Source: JBMYZL01 sp049610385 (GTDB taxonomy: Bacteria; Bacteroidota; Bacteroidia; Flavobacteriales_D; Sanyastnellaceae). From it: a DNA stretch of 64,000 nt. The notes under the pieces were generated by a model. It ran no database searches. It saw nothing but the letters and a program-made list of their open reading frames with translations, and was not told the DNA's origin. Below are positions 25,700-33,341 of the stretch, piece by piece. The stretch covers positions 4,856 to 68,855 of the forward strand of contig JBMYZL010000015.1 of NCBI GenBank assembly GCA_049610385.1, read 5' to 3'. Numbering within the stretch: the first letter of the stretch is position 1; each line of letters begins with the position of its first letter. The position numbers and the translations under genes are program-made.

Positions 25700-26125
25700 T
25701 CAATGTTTCACGTGGAACAATTGGGCAAGGGCTCGGTTCTCAGCCTCTCGCATTGCGGCCTGTGTTTGAGTTGTTTTGTCCTGAAAACCAATTAGATGGA
25801 GAACCCCGTGAACCAAAACACGGGCCATTTCTTCACGCTGGCTGACGCCGTATTTTTTGGCGTTGTCCTGTACGCGGGGAACCGAAACGAATAGGTCGCC
25901 TGACACCCAATCGTCAACACAATAATCAAACGTGATGATGTCCGTGTAATCGTTGTGTTGTAGGCTTTCCTGATTGATTTTCAATAGATAAGCATCAGAG
26001 CAGAACACCACTGTGATTTCACCCAGTCTTTTTTCGTACCCTTCAATGATAGCGGTCAGCCACCTCCGAGTTTCCCGAATACCAGGCAATCGATAAGTGG
26101 TGTCTTCCTTTGTGAATAGAATCAC
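25700..26125 (-). CDS. ybeY: Endoribonuclease YbeY (rRNA maturation)
   Basis: 141-aa zinc-dependent RNase involved in 16S rRNA maturation and ribosome quality control. The signature is HGVLHLIGFQDKT, in which the last His of the classic H-G-x-L-H-L-x-G-Y-D-H motif is replaced; this variant appears usual in Bacteroidota, as far as I recall. The start is GTG 26125, giving MILFTKEDTTYRLP: its GTGA overlaps the stop of the upstream ATPase gene by 4 nt and yields the normal length, whereas an open frame reaches 26182. The last codons (LFHVKH) are written by the parS-like site. Confidence 0.93.
   Translation of the reverse strand: MILFTKEDTTYRLPGIRETRRWLTAIIEGYEKRLGEITVVFCSDAYLLKINQESLQHNDYTDIITFDYCVDDWVSGDLFVSVPRVQDNAKKYGVSQREEMARVLVHGVLHLIGFQDKTTQTQAAMREAENRALAQLFHVKH
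25704..25719. other. parS-like site 2, perfect consensus, at the ybeY/mnmG junction
   Basis: Read on the minus strand the 16-mer is TGTTCCACGTGAAACA, an exact match to TGTTNCACGTGAAACA, the ParB-binding centromere consensus known from Bacillus and found across phyla. It encodes the C-terminus of YbeY. It lies 1.2 kb from site 1. Confidence 0.75.
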
Positions 26126-26535
26126 GTGAAAACACTGACGAACTTCAGCTCCACAACACGACCATCCTCCAAAAATTCGCAATCGTCAGCGAGGGATCTC
26201 ATCAGGAATACTCCTCGGCCGTTGGGTTTTTCTATGTTTTCAGGGGAGGTGGGGTCGGGAACGTTGTCGTAATCAAAGCCGGGCCCCTGGTCTTGAATCC
26301 GAAAAAACAAGTCTTTGTCTTGGACTTCATATTCCACGACAACATCTTTCGTGTTGTCCAATTTGTTGCCATGTACAATGGCGTTGTTGACAGCCTCGGT
26401 CATGGCAATCAACACATCTCCGTAGCATTCTTCTTGGAAATTCCCAGCCCCGCGGATGTCATCAATCAATCGCTCAACCAAGGCGATGTTTTGGGGGATG
26501 GAGGGAAATCGGAGCTCCTGCATGGTCTCTGTCAT
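26122..26535 (-). CDS. RsbW-like ATP-binding protein (HATPase, anti-sigma/serine kinase fold)
   Basis: 137 aa consisting of a single HATPase domain: N-box VLIAMTEAVNNAIVHGN (about residues 42-58), G1 region IQDQGPGFDYD, and GRGVFLMRSLAD. This pattern is that of the RsbW/SpoIIAB anti-sigma kinases rather than a sensor kinase, since there is no phospho-acceptor domain. No sigma factor or anti-anti-sigma gene is nearby, so the partner is unknown. ATG 26535 overlaps the DUF4175 stop by 4 nt (ATGA) and its own stop overlaps the ybeY GTG, forming a coupled chain. Confidence 0.9.
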   Translation of the reverse strand: MTETMQELRFPSIPQNIALVERLIDDIRGAGNFQEECYGDVLIAMTEAVNNAIVHGNKLDNTKDVVVEYEVQDKDLFFRIQDQGPGFDYDNVPDPTSPENIEKPNGRGVFLMRSLADDCEFLEDGRVVELKFVSVFT

Positions 26536-29500
26536 GGCTGGGGAATAATATCGTTGCCCAAAGTATTGAAATATTCGTTTACCCGTTCACGGTAATAAGG
26601 TTCTAATTCAGGTGGAATTGTTCGTAACCACTCTGTTTCTGACTCCTTTTTGTCCAAGTATTCTTGCAAGGACGGTGGGGGTGGGGTGTCCAAATCTCTT
26701 CCTGTTCGCGATTTGCGCTCTTCTTTTTCTCCACGGATTCTTTCGGCTTCTTCAGCTTCCAGTAGCCGCGTCATGATGTCACGTTGGCGTTCAATGGCTT
26801 CGAGGTCAATTTCGCGGTTGACGAGTTGACGTTCTAGGGCCTCCATTTCAGCTGCGATTTGTTTGAAGCCGTTGCCGGCCCCTTGCCCCGTTTCATTGAG
26901 CTCAGATCCTTTTTTCTCAGCCATTTGTCGCAACGCACGTTGTTGAGCCGCCATTTCTGCCAATTCTTTGCTCAGCTTCCGTTTCTCCGAAGGTGTTGAT
27001 CCAGAATTGGCCCCCTCACCCATGGACTTTTTCATCTGCTCAAGCTTCTTTCCCAACGCGTCTTGCATGCGCTTCATGTCACCAGCACTGGGTGAGGGTG
27101 AAGGTTTGCCATTTCCTCCGGGCTTTTGGCAATTTCCACTGCCGGGTTGAGATTCTGCCATCGACTGTTGCATTTGTTGCAAGGCTTCATCGAGCATAAG
27201 TGCCAAATTGTTGAAGCTCGTCATGACGTACTGCTGGTTGGCGGTGATTTCGTCCGTCATCCGGTCACCAAACCCACCCAGCGCTTTTTCCATGTGGTGG
27301 TTGACCAAACCAATTTCGCGGTTGACCATTGAAGACAGTTGGGGAATGCGTTTGGACAAGGCAAACAGGGAGTCTTCAACCATTTTTGAATCATCCTGGA
27401 GTCGTCTCTGCGTCTGACCGTGCTCTGTATACCGGGGGTCATCGGCCGCTGTTTGGCGCAAATCAGCCATGACGAATTCTTCATCAAATGACAAAGAGAT
27501 GATGTTTTCCAGCAGTGCGCGTAGGGCCTCCATGTCTTCCTCCGCACTTTCCTGTTGCATCTCCATTTGCATTTGTTGCATTTGTTGGGCCATTTGCTTC
27601 ATGTCATCAGCAGCCTGTTGTTGCTGATCAGCGGCTTTTTTGTTTTTTTCTTTTTCCAACTGCTCGGCACCTTCTTTCATATTCTCTTGAATTTCCCCCT
27701 TCTCTTGGGAGATGTCCATCATCGGGTTGGGGTTTTCAAGTTCACTGTTCTTTTTTTCCAACTCCTCATAGGTTTCGGTCAGCTTTTCAAAAGCATCATT
27801 TAATTCTTCCTGTCGTTCCTTCAGTTTCTCATTGTCTTCGCTTTCATACCGGGTGTCGTCTGCCAGATCTTGTTGCTTTTGGGCCAATTCCTCGAGCTCT
27901 TTCATGACGTCTTCCATGCCTACTTCCCATTCCAACTGCTTGAATTGTTCCAAGGCACGATCCAACTCCTTTTCCAATGACTCCTGATCCACATCCATGT
28001 TTTCCAACTGTTGGTTCATCTCTTCCAACATATCGGGTTCCATGTCCTCCATCAACCGCCTCATTTCGTCATAAATGGCCTGGAGTTCATCGGACATGAC
28101 ATTTTCCATCAACTCCTGAAGTTGTTCTTGTTTTTCCAAAATGCGTTCCTCTTCAGGAGAAAACTCTTGTTCCTTCAGGTTCATTTGCTCCGTTTGTTGT
28201 CGCAATTCGTCCAATTGTCGTTGAAGCTCTTCTTGTTTCTTGAGAAATGCTTCAACTGCGCGTTCATCCTGCCAATCAAATTTGTCGTCTTTGCGTAACG
28301 TGGCTTTCAATTCATCGAGCTCTTCACGAAGGTCTTGGGCATCCTCGAGTCGTTGTTCCAAGTCTTCTGTCAAGGCTTCACCCGTTTCTTTCCGCTCTTT
28401 TTTGATTTCATCTGCAGTGGGAGTGGAATGGACCCAAACTTTGCTTCGTGTGGATTTGGGACCGTTGACAGCGTCATTGTCAAAAACTTCAAACCAATAC
28501 TCCACAACATCCCCTGGCAAAACCCCAATGTCCTTCATGTCCCAACGATGGACGAAATCACCCGAACGACCACTGGGTTCAGGCAGTTCAACATGAATGG
28601 TTTCACCAATTTTGAATGGTTGAGAAGGTCCGGCCATCAGATCTTGTGTGATGTCTTCGGGTCGTTCCAAAAATCGCGCGGACAAGCGCAATCGACTGAA
28701 ACCATAATCATCTTGAACTGTGCCATAGAAATACCGAAGGCTCCTCAGTGTAGAGTCCAATTCTTCTTCGACGCGAATGGCTGGATGTTGGTCGCGAATC
28801 ACCTCCAATGCATATCGAATGGAGTCAGGCGCCCCCAAGGCCTTGTTTTCAGGAATCAACCAATAGGGGTCAGATTTGATGGCTTGCGTCCTAAACTGGA
28901 TTTGTTGGTTGGGCAGAGGAGTTCCAGCGATGGTGTTAATTCCCAATCGCATCCGCACCACGTCTGCATCACGTGGTGTGATTTGCCAAGTGATTTTGGA
29001 CCCTTCCGGAACCCGGATGTCCCCGGCATTGGCTGAAGTGTTGTCTGACCAGTCCGTGTAATCAGGGGCATCGACCTGAATGGTGAATTGGCCAATTCCT
29101 GGGATGTTCAGGGGTTGAATCGTGTAGGGTTGGGAATCATATCCCGCCGCACGAAAGTGAAAGGTTGTTTCGGATTGAATGTTTGGAAACCTGTGTGCGA
29201 ACACGCCTGGGTTTTGCGTGGGTCGCATGCGAAAAGAGGCGCCATTTGAGACAAGTGAGACCACACCGGGAATGGCTTCACCAGTCAATCTGACCTCCAC
29301 ATCAAACGAATTGTTTTGTGGCGTTTGAAGAGGTGTGGAAAGCAACTCATAGGTGAAGGGTGGGGGTGCAACAAAGGATGATCGATGCTGAATCAACCTG
29401 TGGGAGGGTTCCTTGACCCATGCGGGCTGCCAGAACCACAACCCCAAAAACACGAGCATTGGGGGCAATGCATACCGCAGGTATTGTAAGTTTTCTCGAA

Positions 29501-29945
29501 TGGAGATGGCCGTGAGAAAGGGAATGGGGGCCATTTCGGAGATCCGTTGGTCAATGGAGGCCAGCAAGAGCGAAGTGTCTGGAACTTCATCAACCTGGTC
29601 TTGGAGTTGAAGGGTGTTCAGCAGTTTGTCGGCCACCTCTGGAAAATGCTCACCGATCAATCGGCTTGCTTCTTTTCGACTCAAACGTTTACCGACACCC
29701 AACAAAGCCAAGAGCGGCCGAACCACCCAACCCACGACAGCAGCGGTGAACATCACCACAAACGTCCAAAACACCACGGTTCGCCCCGCAACACCGAAGC
29801 GACCCAATTGCTCCAAAACCACGGCCAGCAGCCACCCAAAGCCACCCAACGCTGCAGTCAGCAGTGCGCCGCGGATGAGTGCGTTGCGGTGGTGCTTTCG
29901 GATGTAACCATCCAGCTTTTTCAGGAGGTCGGCACGATTTCCCAT
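26532..29945 (-). CDS. DUF4175-family large membrane protein with long coiled coil
   Basis: 1137 aa. Two membrane helices lie near the N-terminus (about residues 25-46 and 56-80). They are followed by a largely beta region with possible Ig-like folds (190-520), then a very long coiled-coil stretch (about 540-900) dominated by Gln, Glu, Lys and Met. A low-complexity Pro/Ser/Gly part and another helical segment with many charged residues complete it. Gene order DUF4175 - ATPase - ybeY - mnmG is, to my knowledge, common in Bacteroidota. Function is unknown; a role as an envelope scaffold is only a guess. The start is ATG 29945, with TATTTTCG 7 nt upstream as a possible -7 element. Confidence 0.88.
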   Translation of the reverse strand: MGNRADLLKKLDGYIRKHHRNALIRGALLTAALGGFGWLLAVVLEQLGRFGVAGRTVVFWTFVVMFTAAVVGWVVRPLLALLGVGKRLSRKEASRLIGEHFPEVADKLLNTLQLQDQVDEVPDTSLLLASIDQRISEMAPIPFLTAISIRENLQYLRYALPPMLVFLGLWFWQPAWVKEPSHRLIQHRSSFVAPPPFTYELLSTPLQTPQNNSFDVEVRLTGEAIPGVVSLVSNGASFRMRPTQNPGVFAHRFPNIQSETTFHFRAAGYDSQPYTIQPLNIPGIGQFTIQVDAPDYTDWSDNTSANAGDIRVPEGSKITWQITPRDADVVRMRLGINTIAGTPLPNQQIQFRTQAIKSDPYWLIPENKALGAPDSIRYALEVIRDQHPAIRVEEELDSTLRSLRYFYGTVQDDYGFSRLRLSARFLERPEDITQDLMAGPSQPFKIGETIHVELPEPSGRSGDFVHRWDMKDIGVLPGDVVEYWFEVFDNDAVNGPKSTRSKVWVHSTPTADEIKKERKETGEALTEDLEQRLEDAQDLREELDELKATLRKDDKFDWQDERAVEAFLKKQEELQRQLDELRQQTEQMNLKEQEFSPEEERILEKQEQLQELMENVMSDELQAIYDEMRRLMEDMEPDMLEEMNQQLENMDVDQESLEKELDRALEQFKQLEWEVGMEDVMKELEELAQKQQDLADDTRYESEDNEKLKERQEELNDAFEKLTETYEELEKKNSELENPNPMMDISQEKGEIQENMKEGAEQLEKEKNKKAADQQQQAADDMKQMAQQMQQMQMEMQQESAEEDMEALRALLENIISLSFDEEFVMADLRQTAADDPRYTEHGQTQRRLQDDSKMVEDSLFALSKRIPQLSSMVNREIGLVNHHMEKALGGFGDRMTDEITANQQYVMTSFNNLALMLDEALQQMQQSMAESQPGSGNCQKPGGNGKPSPSPSAGDMKRMQDALGKKLEQMKKSMGEGANSGSTPSEKRKLSKELAEMAAQQRALRQMAEKKGSELNETGQGAGNGFKQIAAEMEALERQLVNREIDLEAIERQRDIMTRLLEAEEAERIRGEKEERKSRTGRDLDTPPPPSLQEYLDKKESETEWLRTIPPELEPYYRERVNEYFNTLGNDIIPQP

Positions 29946-29980
29946 GAACCCACGAAAATACGGAATGAAAGCGCTGCATG

Positions 29981-30009
29981 TTGGAACAAGGGAATCAACC
30001 TTAATTTCG
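29981..30009 (+). promoter_or_regulatory. Promoter of the lamin-tail protein gene (TTGG-N17-TAATTTCG)
   Basis: TTGG (29981-29984) and TAATTTCG (30002-30009) fit the -33/-7 pattern with the same 17-nt spacing seen at tRNA-Asn and the same T-to-C change in the -7 box. The box ends 17 nt before ATG 30027, in the 81-nt gap between divergent genes. Confidence 0.45.
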
Positions 30010-30026
30010 CGCAGAATTCACACGGA

Positions 30027-33000
30027 ATGATGCGTTTAACCCTCACTTTTTTTGCCCTTGGAATGTTCGGGGCACAAGCCCTGTCTCAGTCACTGGTTAT
30101 CAATGAATTTGATACCAACCAACCCGGTACAGATGCGGCAGAATTCATTGAGTTGTACGGTGATCCGAACATGGATTTGTCCGGTTTTTCTGTCGTTTTG
30201 TTCAATGGTTTTGGGGACGCGAGTTACCTCACCTTTGACTTGACAGGGTTGAGCACCGACGCCGATGGGTTTTTTGTGATCGGAAGTTCGGGCGTACCCA
30301 ATGTTGATTTTGTCGTTAATGAAACGGCTTGGTTGCAACCAGGTCCAGATGCCATTGCTTTGTATGAGACTGAAGGAATTGCTTTTCCCAATGGAACAGC
30401 ACCCAACCAAGAAGATTTGGTGGACGCCCTGGTTTATGGGACCAATTCACCTGCCGATGGAGAATTGCTGGACGCCTTGACTCCCGGTCAACCTCAATTG
30501 AATGAAGCCGCATCGGGTTACTCGGATTTTTTGGCTGTGGCAAGGGTTCCAGATGGTGGATCTCCCCTGGATGTTTCGACTTATACGACACAAGTTCCCA
30601 CCCCGGGTGCGTCGAACATTTTGCAATGTGATGGGGGGGCATTGGCCTTGGGAAATGCGTCGAATGATCAGGTTTGTACCGACCCGGAGGTGGTGCTTGT
30701 TTCGTTCAATTCTGCAGGCAGTGTGGCATCGGCAGAAACGCACTTGGTGCTTGTAGATCCTGAGACAGGATTGATTGTGGCCTCCTTTGAGGGAACCGTT
30801 GCCAATTTTGGAGGTTTGGGGGATTTGGTTGTAGAGGTTTGGGCCATTTCACATGATGGTGGATTGGATTTGGCCTCCGTTGCTGGCGGACAGCCATTTG
30901 ATGGAATCACAGGCAGTGGTTGTTTGTCCTTCAGCTACAATGCGGTTCAGGTCACAGGCGTCACTTGCGATCCGCCGTCTTGCGATGGTGGTGTGGTGAC
31001 GGATGCCAGTGGAACTCCCACTTCCATTGGTTGTTTGGGACAAGACAATGCGGTGGTCACTTTTGGTTATACATCTGAGGCGGTGGAGGCTGTATACATG
31101 TTTTGCATCACGGATGGAACTGGAAGCATTCTGGACACCACATCTTATCCCCAATACGACTTCACTGAGTTGGGCATTGGAACCTATGATGTTTGGGGGG
31201 TGAGTGCTTTGGGTGGTTTTGATTTGGAAACATTGGCCGCTGGTTCTGCCTTATCTGGTGTTACAGGTGCTGAATGTGACAGCTTGTCTTTGTCTGCTTT
31301 GACAGTGGAAATTCTCGATTGTTCCAGCAGCAGTTTTTGTGAAGAGATATACATCAGCGAATACATCGAAGGCAACTCCAACAACAAAGCATTGGAACTT
31401 TACAATCCATCGCCGGTGGCTATAGATTTGAGCTCTTACCGCATGGAAACGTGGAACAACGGAGCTGGAGAGCCGACAAACGTCCAGCAATTGTCTGGAA
31501 CCATTGAGCCCAATGGGGTTTTTGTCATCATGAATGCCAATGCTGAGCCTTTGTTGTTTCAAGCGGGAGACTTGGTGAGTCAAGTGACTTGGTACAATGG
31601 AAACGACGTCATTGCCTTGTACAATGACGATGTGTTGATTGATGTGATGGGTGAGTTTGGTCCAGATCCAGGAGATGCTTGGACAGTGGACAATGGAGCG
31701 GGCTCGATGGAGGAATATACTTTGGTGCGAAAAGCAAACGTTTCGCAAGGCACGACAGATTGGGCCATCGGTCAAAACCAATGGGATGTCTACCCCCAAG
31801 ACACGTTTGATTTCATTGGATACCATGTGGCCACATGCAGCGGAACACCTGATATGCAAATAGGCTTTTCCGCACCAGAGCTGTATGTCTCTGAGGGTGG
31901 CGGTGTGGAAGTTGATATTCAAGTGGCCTATCCGTTGCAAGATGCCGTGGTTCAGGTTTCGGTTTCTGGTGGGGATGCTGTGGCGGGGGATGATTATCCT
32001 GCCGTGTTTCCGCAGAATTTTTCTTTTCCGATTGGGTTGCTGAACAGTGGCACATTCACGTTCGCTGCCATAGACGATGAAGAGCCGGAACTTCAGGAAG
32101 ACGTCAACTTGACTTTGACTGTGGTCTCTGGTGATGTGGTCTGGGCGATTCAAGATTTGGTGATTCACATTTTGCCATCTGATCTGCAGTATCCGGTGTA
32201 CAATATCGCAGAGGTTCATGGAGAAAACATCATTTCTGGGGTGGCAGATTCTGCGGGTGTGAGTTGTGAATTGCGGGGCATTGTTCACGGTTGGAACGAT
32301 TACCCTTCGGGTCTACAATTCACACTCATTGACGGCACGGGTGGCATCAATGTTTTCAGTCCTGTTTCTGATTTTGGCTATGAGGAGGTTGTCGCAGGGG
32401 ACAGTGTTCGGGTTCGAGGTGTAATCAACCAATTTGCAGGTCTCACACAAATCATTGCAGACACCTTGCTCTATGAGGGCACAGGATTCGCCACGGAAGC
32501 GCCCCAACTGGTAACTTCGTTGAATGAGGACACCGAATCGCGGATTGTCACACTGAAATGTGTGGAGCTTGTGGATCCGACCCAGTGGACTAACAGCGCC
32601 CCGTTTTTTGAAGTGGATGTGACGACAGGAACGGGCTCTGTTCGCATGCGCATTGATGCCAACACGGATTTGTTTGGAACCGAACCGCCTGTTGGGGTTT
32701 TTGGGGTGACAGGCATTGCGGATCAGCGTGATTTCGAGGAGCCTTACAACGATGGTTATCGAATTTCGCCGCGGAACCAGGCGGATTTGTCAGAACCGGT
32801 TAACGCTTACTTTGCGCTGCCCTCGCCCTGGAACCCCAATGATGGTCCACTGGGCATCACAAACTTGAGTGAGGGGGCTGGCAGTTATTATTGGAGTTTT
32901 GGAAATGGTGACAACAGCCAGGAGGAAAATCCAGTATACAGCTATGCGGAAGATGGTGTTTACACCATCATTTTGACGGCCAATAGTTTGGACGGCAATT

Positions 33001-33323
33001 GTTCAGATCAGCACGTTGCTGAAGTGGAAGTTGTTACTGTGGGGGTTTGGGAATGGAATGGTCAGCAATCCTGGGTCCATTTTTATCCAAACCCGGTTCA
33101 ACCAGGGGAGTTATTGAATTTGAAGACCACTGTTTCCAGTGGCATTGTGGCTTGGCAAGCTTTTGATGTTTTGGGTCGCTCGGTAGACGGCCAGCAAAAC
33201 CTGAATCACATCCAGGAATTGACCCTGGACGTTTCCGGTTGGTCTGCGGGAATGCACATCGTTCAGGTGACCACAGGTGACGGAGAATGGGTTTCAGGGA
33301 AAATTGACATTCGTGGCTTTTGA
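30027..33323 (+). CDS. Secreted multidomain protein: lamin-tail domains, OB-like, PKD and T9SS sorting domain
   Basis: 1098 aa with a signal peptide (about residues 1-20). In order: a lamin-tail domain (22-170; LVINEFDTNQPGTDAAEFIELY), two related modules of about 110 residues each ending in a Cys (185-430), a second lamin-tail domain (about 435-600; EIYISEYIEGNSNNKALELY), a Calx-beta-like stretch (615-700), an OB-like domain (715-830), a PKD domain (about 935-1015; YYWSFGNGDNSQEENPVYSY) and a T9SS type A sorting domain (from about 1018; VHFYPNPVQPGE). It is therefore exported through T9SS and anchored or released at the surface. Lamin-tail and OB domains commonly accompany secreted nucleases, and one is encoded next door. 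ATG 30027 is one of an ATG pair. Confidence 0.88.
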   Translation: MMRLTLTFFALGMFGAQALSQSLVINEFDTNQPGTDAAEFIELYGDPNMDLSGFSVVLFNGFGDASYLTFDLTGLSTDADGFFVIGSSGVPNVDFVVNETAWLQPGPDAIALYETEGIAFPNGTAPNQEDLVDALVYGTNSPADGELLDALTPGQPQLNEAASGYSDFLAVARVPDGGSPLDVSTYTTQVPTPGASNILQCDGGALALGNASNDQVCTDPEVVLVSFNSAGSVASAETHLVLVDPETGLIVASFEGTVANFGGLGDLVVEVWAISHDGGLDLASVAGGQPFDGITGSGCLSFSYNAVQVTGVTCDPPSCDGGVVTDASGTPTSIGCLGQDNAVVTFGYTSEAVEAVYMFCITDGTGSILDTTSYPQYDFTELGIGTYDVWGVSALGGFDLETLAAGSALSGVTGAECDSLSLSALTVEILDCSSSSFCEEIYISEYIEGNSNNKALELYNPSPVAIDLSSYRMETWNNGAGEPTNVQQLSGTIEPNGVFVIMNANAEPLLFQAGDLVSQVTWYNGNDVIALYNDDVLIDVMGEFGPDPGDAWTVDNGAGSMEEYTLVRKANVSQGTTDWAIGQNQWDVYPQDTFDFIGYHVATCSGTPDMQIGFSAPELYVSEGGGVEVDIQVAYPLQDAVVQVSVSGGDAVAGDDYPAVFPQNFSFPIGLLNSGTFTFAAIDDEEPELQEDVNLTLTVVSGDVVWAIQDLVIHILPSDLQYPVYNIAEVHGENIISGVADSAGVSCELRGIVHGWNDYPSGLQFTLIDGTGGINVFSPVSDFGYEEVVAGDSVRVRGVINQFAGLTQIIADTLLYEGTGFATEAPQLVTSLNEDTESRIVTLKCVELVDPTQWTNSAPFFEVDVTTGTGSVRMRIDANTDLFGTEPPVGVFGVTGIADQRDFEEPYNDGYRISPRNQADLSEPVNAYFALPSPWNPNDGPLGITNLSEGAGSYYWSFGNGDNSQEENPVYSYAEDGVYTIILTANSLDGNCSDQHVAEVEVVTVGVWEWNGQQSWVHFYPNPVQPGELLNLKTTVSSGIVAWQAFDVLGRSVDGQQNLNHIQELTLDVSGWSAGMHIVQVTTGDGEWVSGKIDIRGF

Positions 33324-33340
33324 TTGACGCTTGCGTCAAT
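33323..33340. terminator. Hairpin between convergent genes (candidate bidirectional terminator)
   Basis: ATTGACGC-TT-GCGTCAAT is a perfect 8-bp inverted repeat placed exactly between the two stop codons. The T-tract is weak on both strands, so termination is plausible but not certain. Confidence 0.4.
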
Positions 33341-33341
33341 T

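Noticed and set aside
25760..25830. Missing third His in the YbeY signature as a sign of inactivation
   Set aside because: The G-F-Q-D-K-T variant seems general for this phylum, and the rest of the gene is intact.
26118..26133. Third CACGTG-centred word (AGAATCACGTGAAAAC) near the two parS-like sites
   Set aside because: Only the core and part of the right arm match parS; too degenerate to call.
31251..32288. 345-codon open frame antisense to the lamin-tail protein gene
   Set aside because: Low-complexity translation with no recognisable motif, lying fully opposite a well supported secreted protein.
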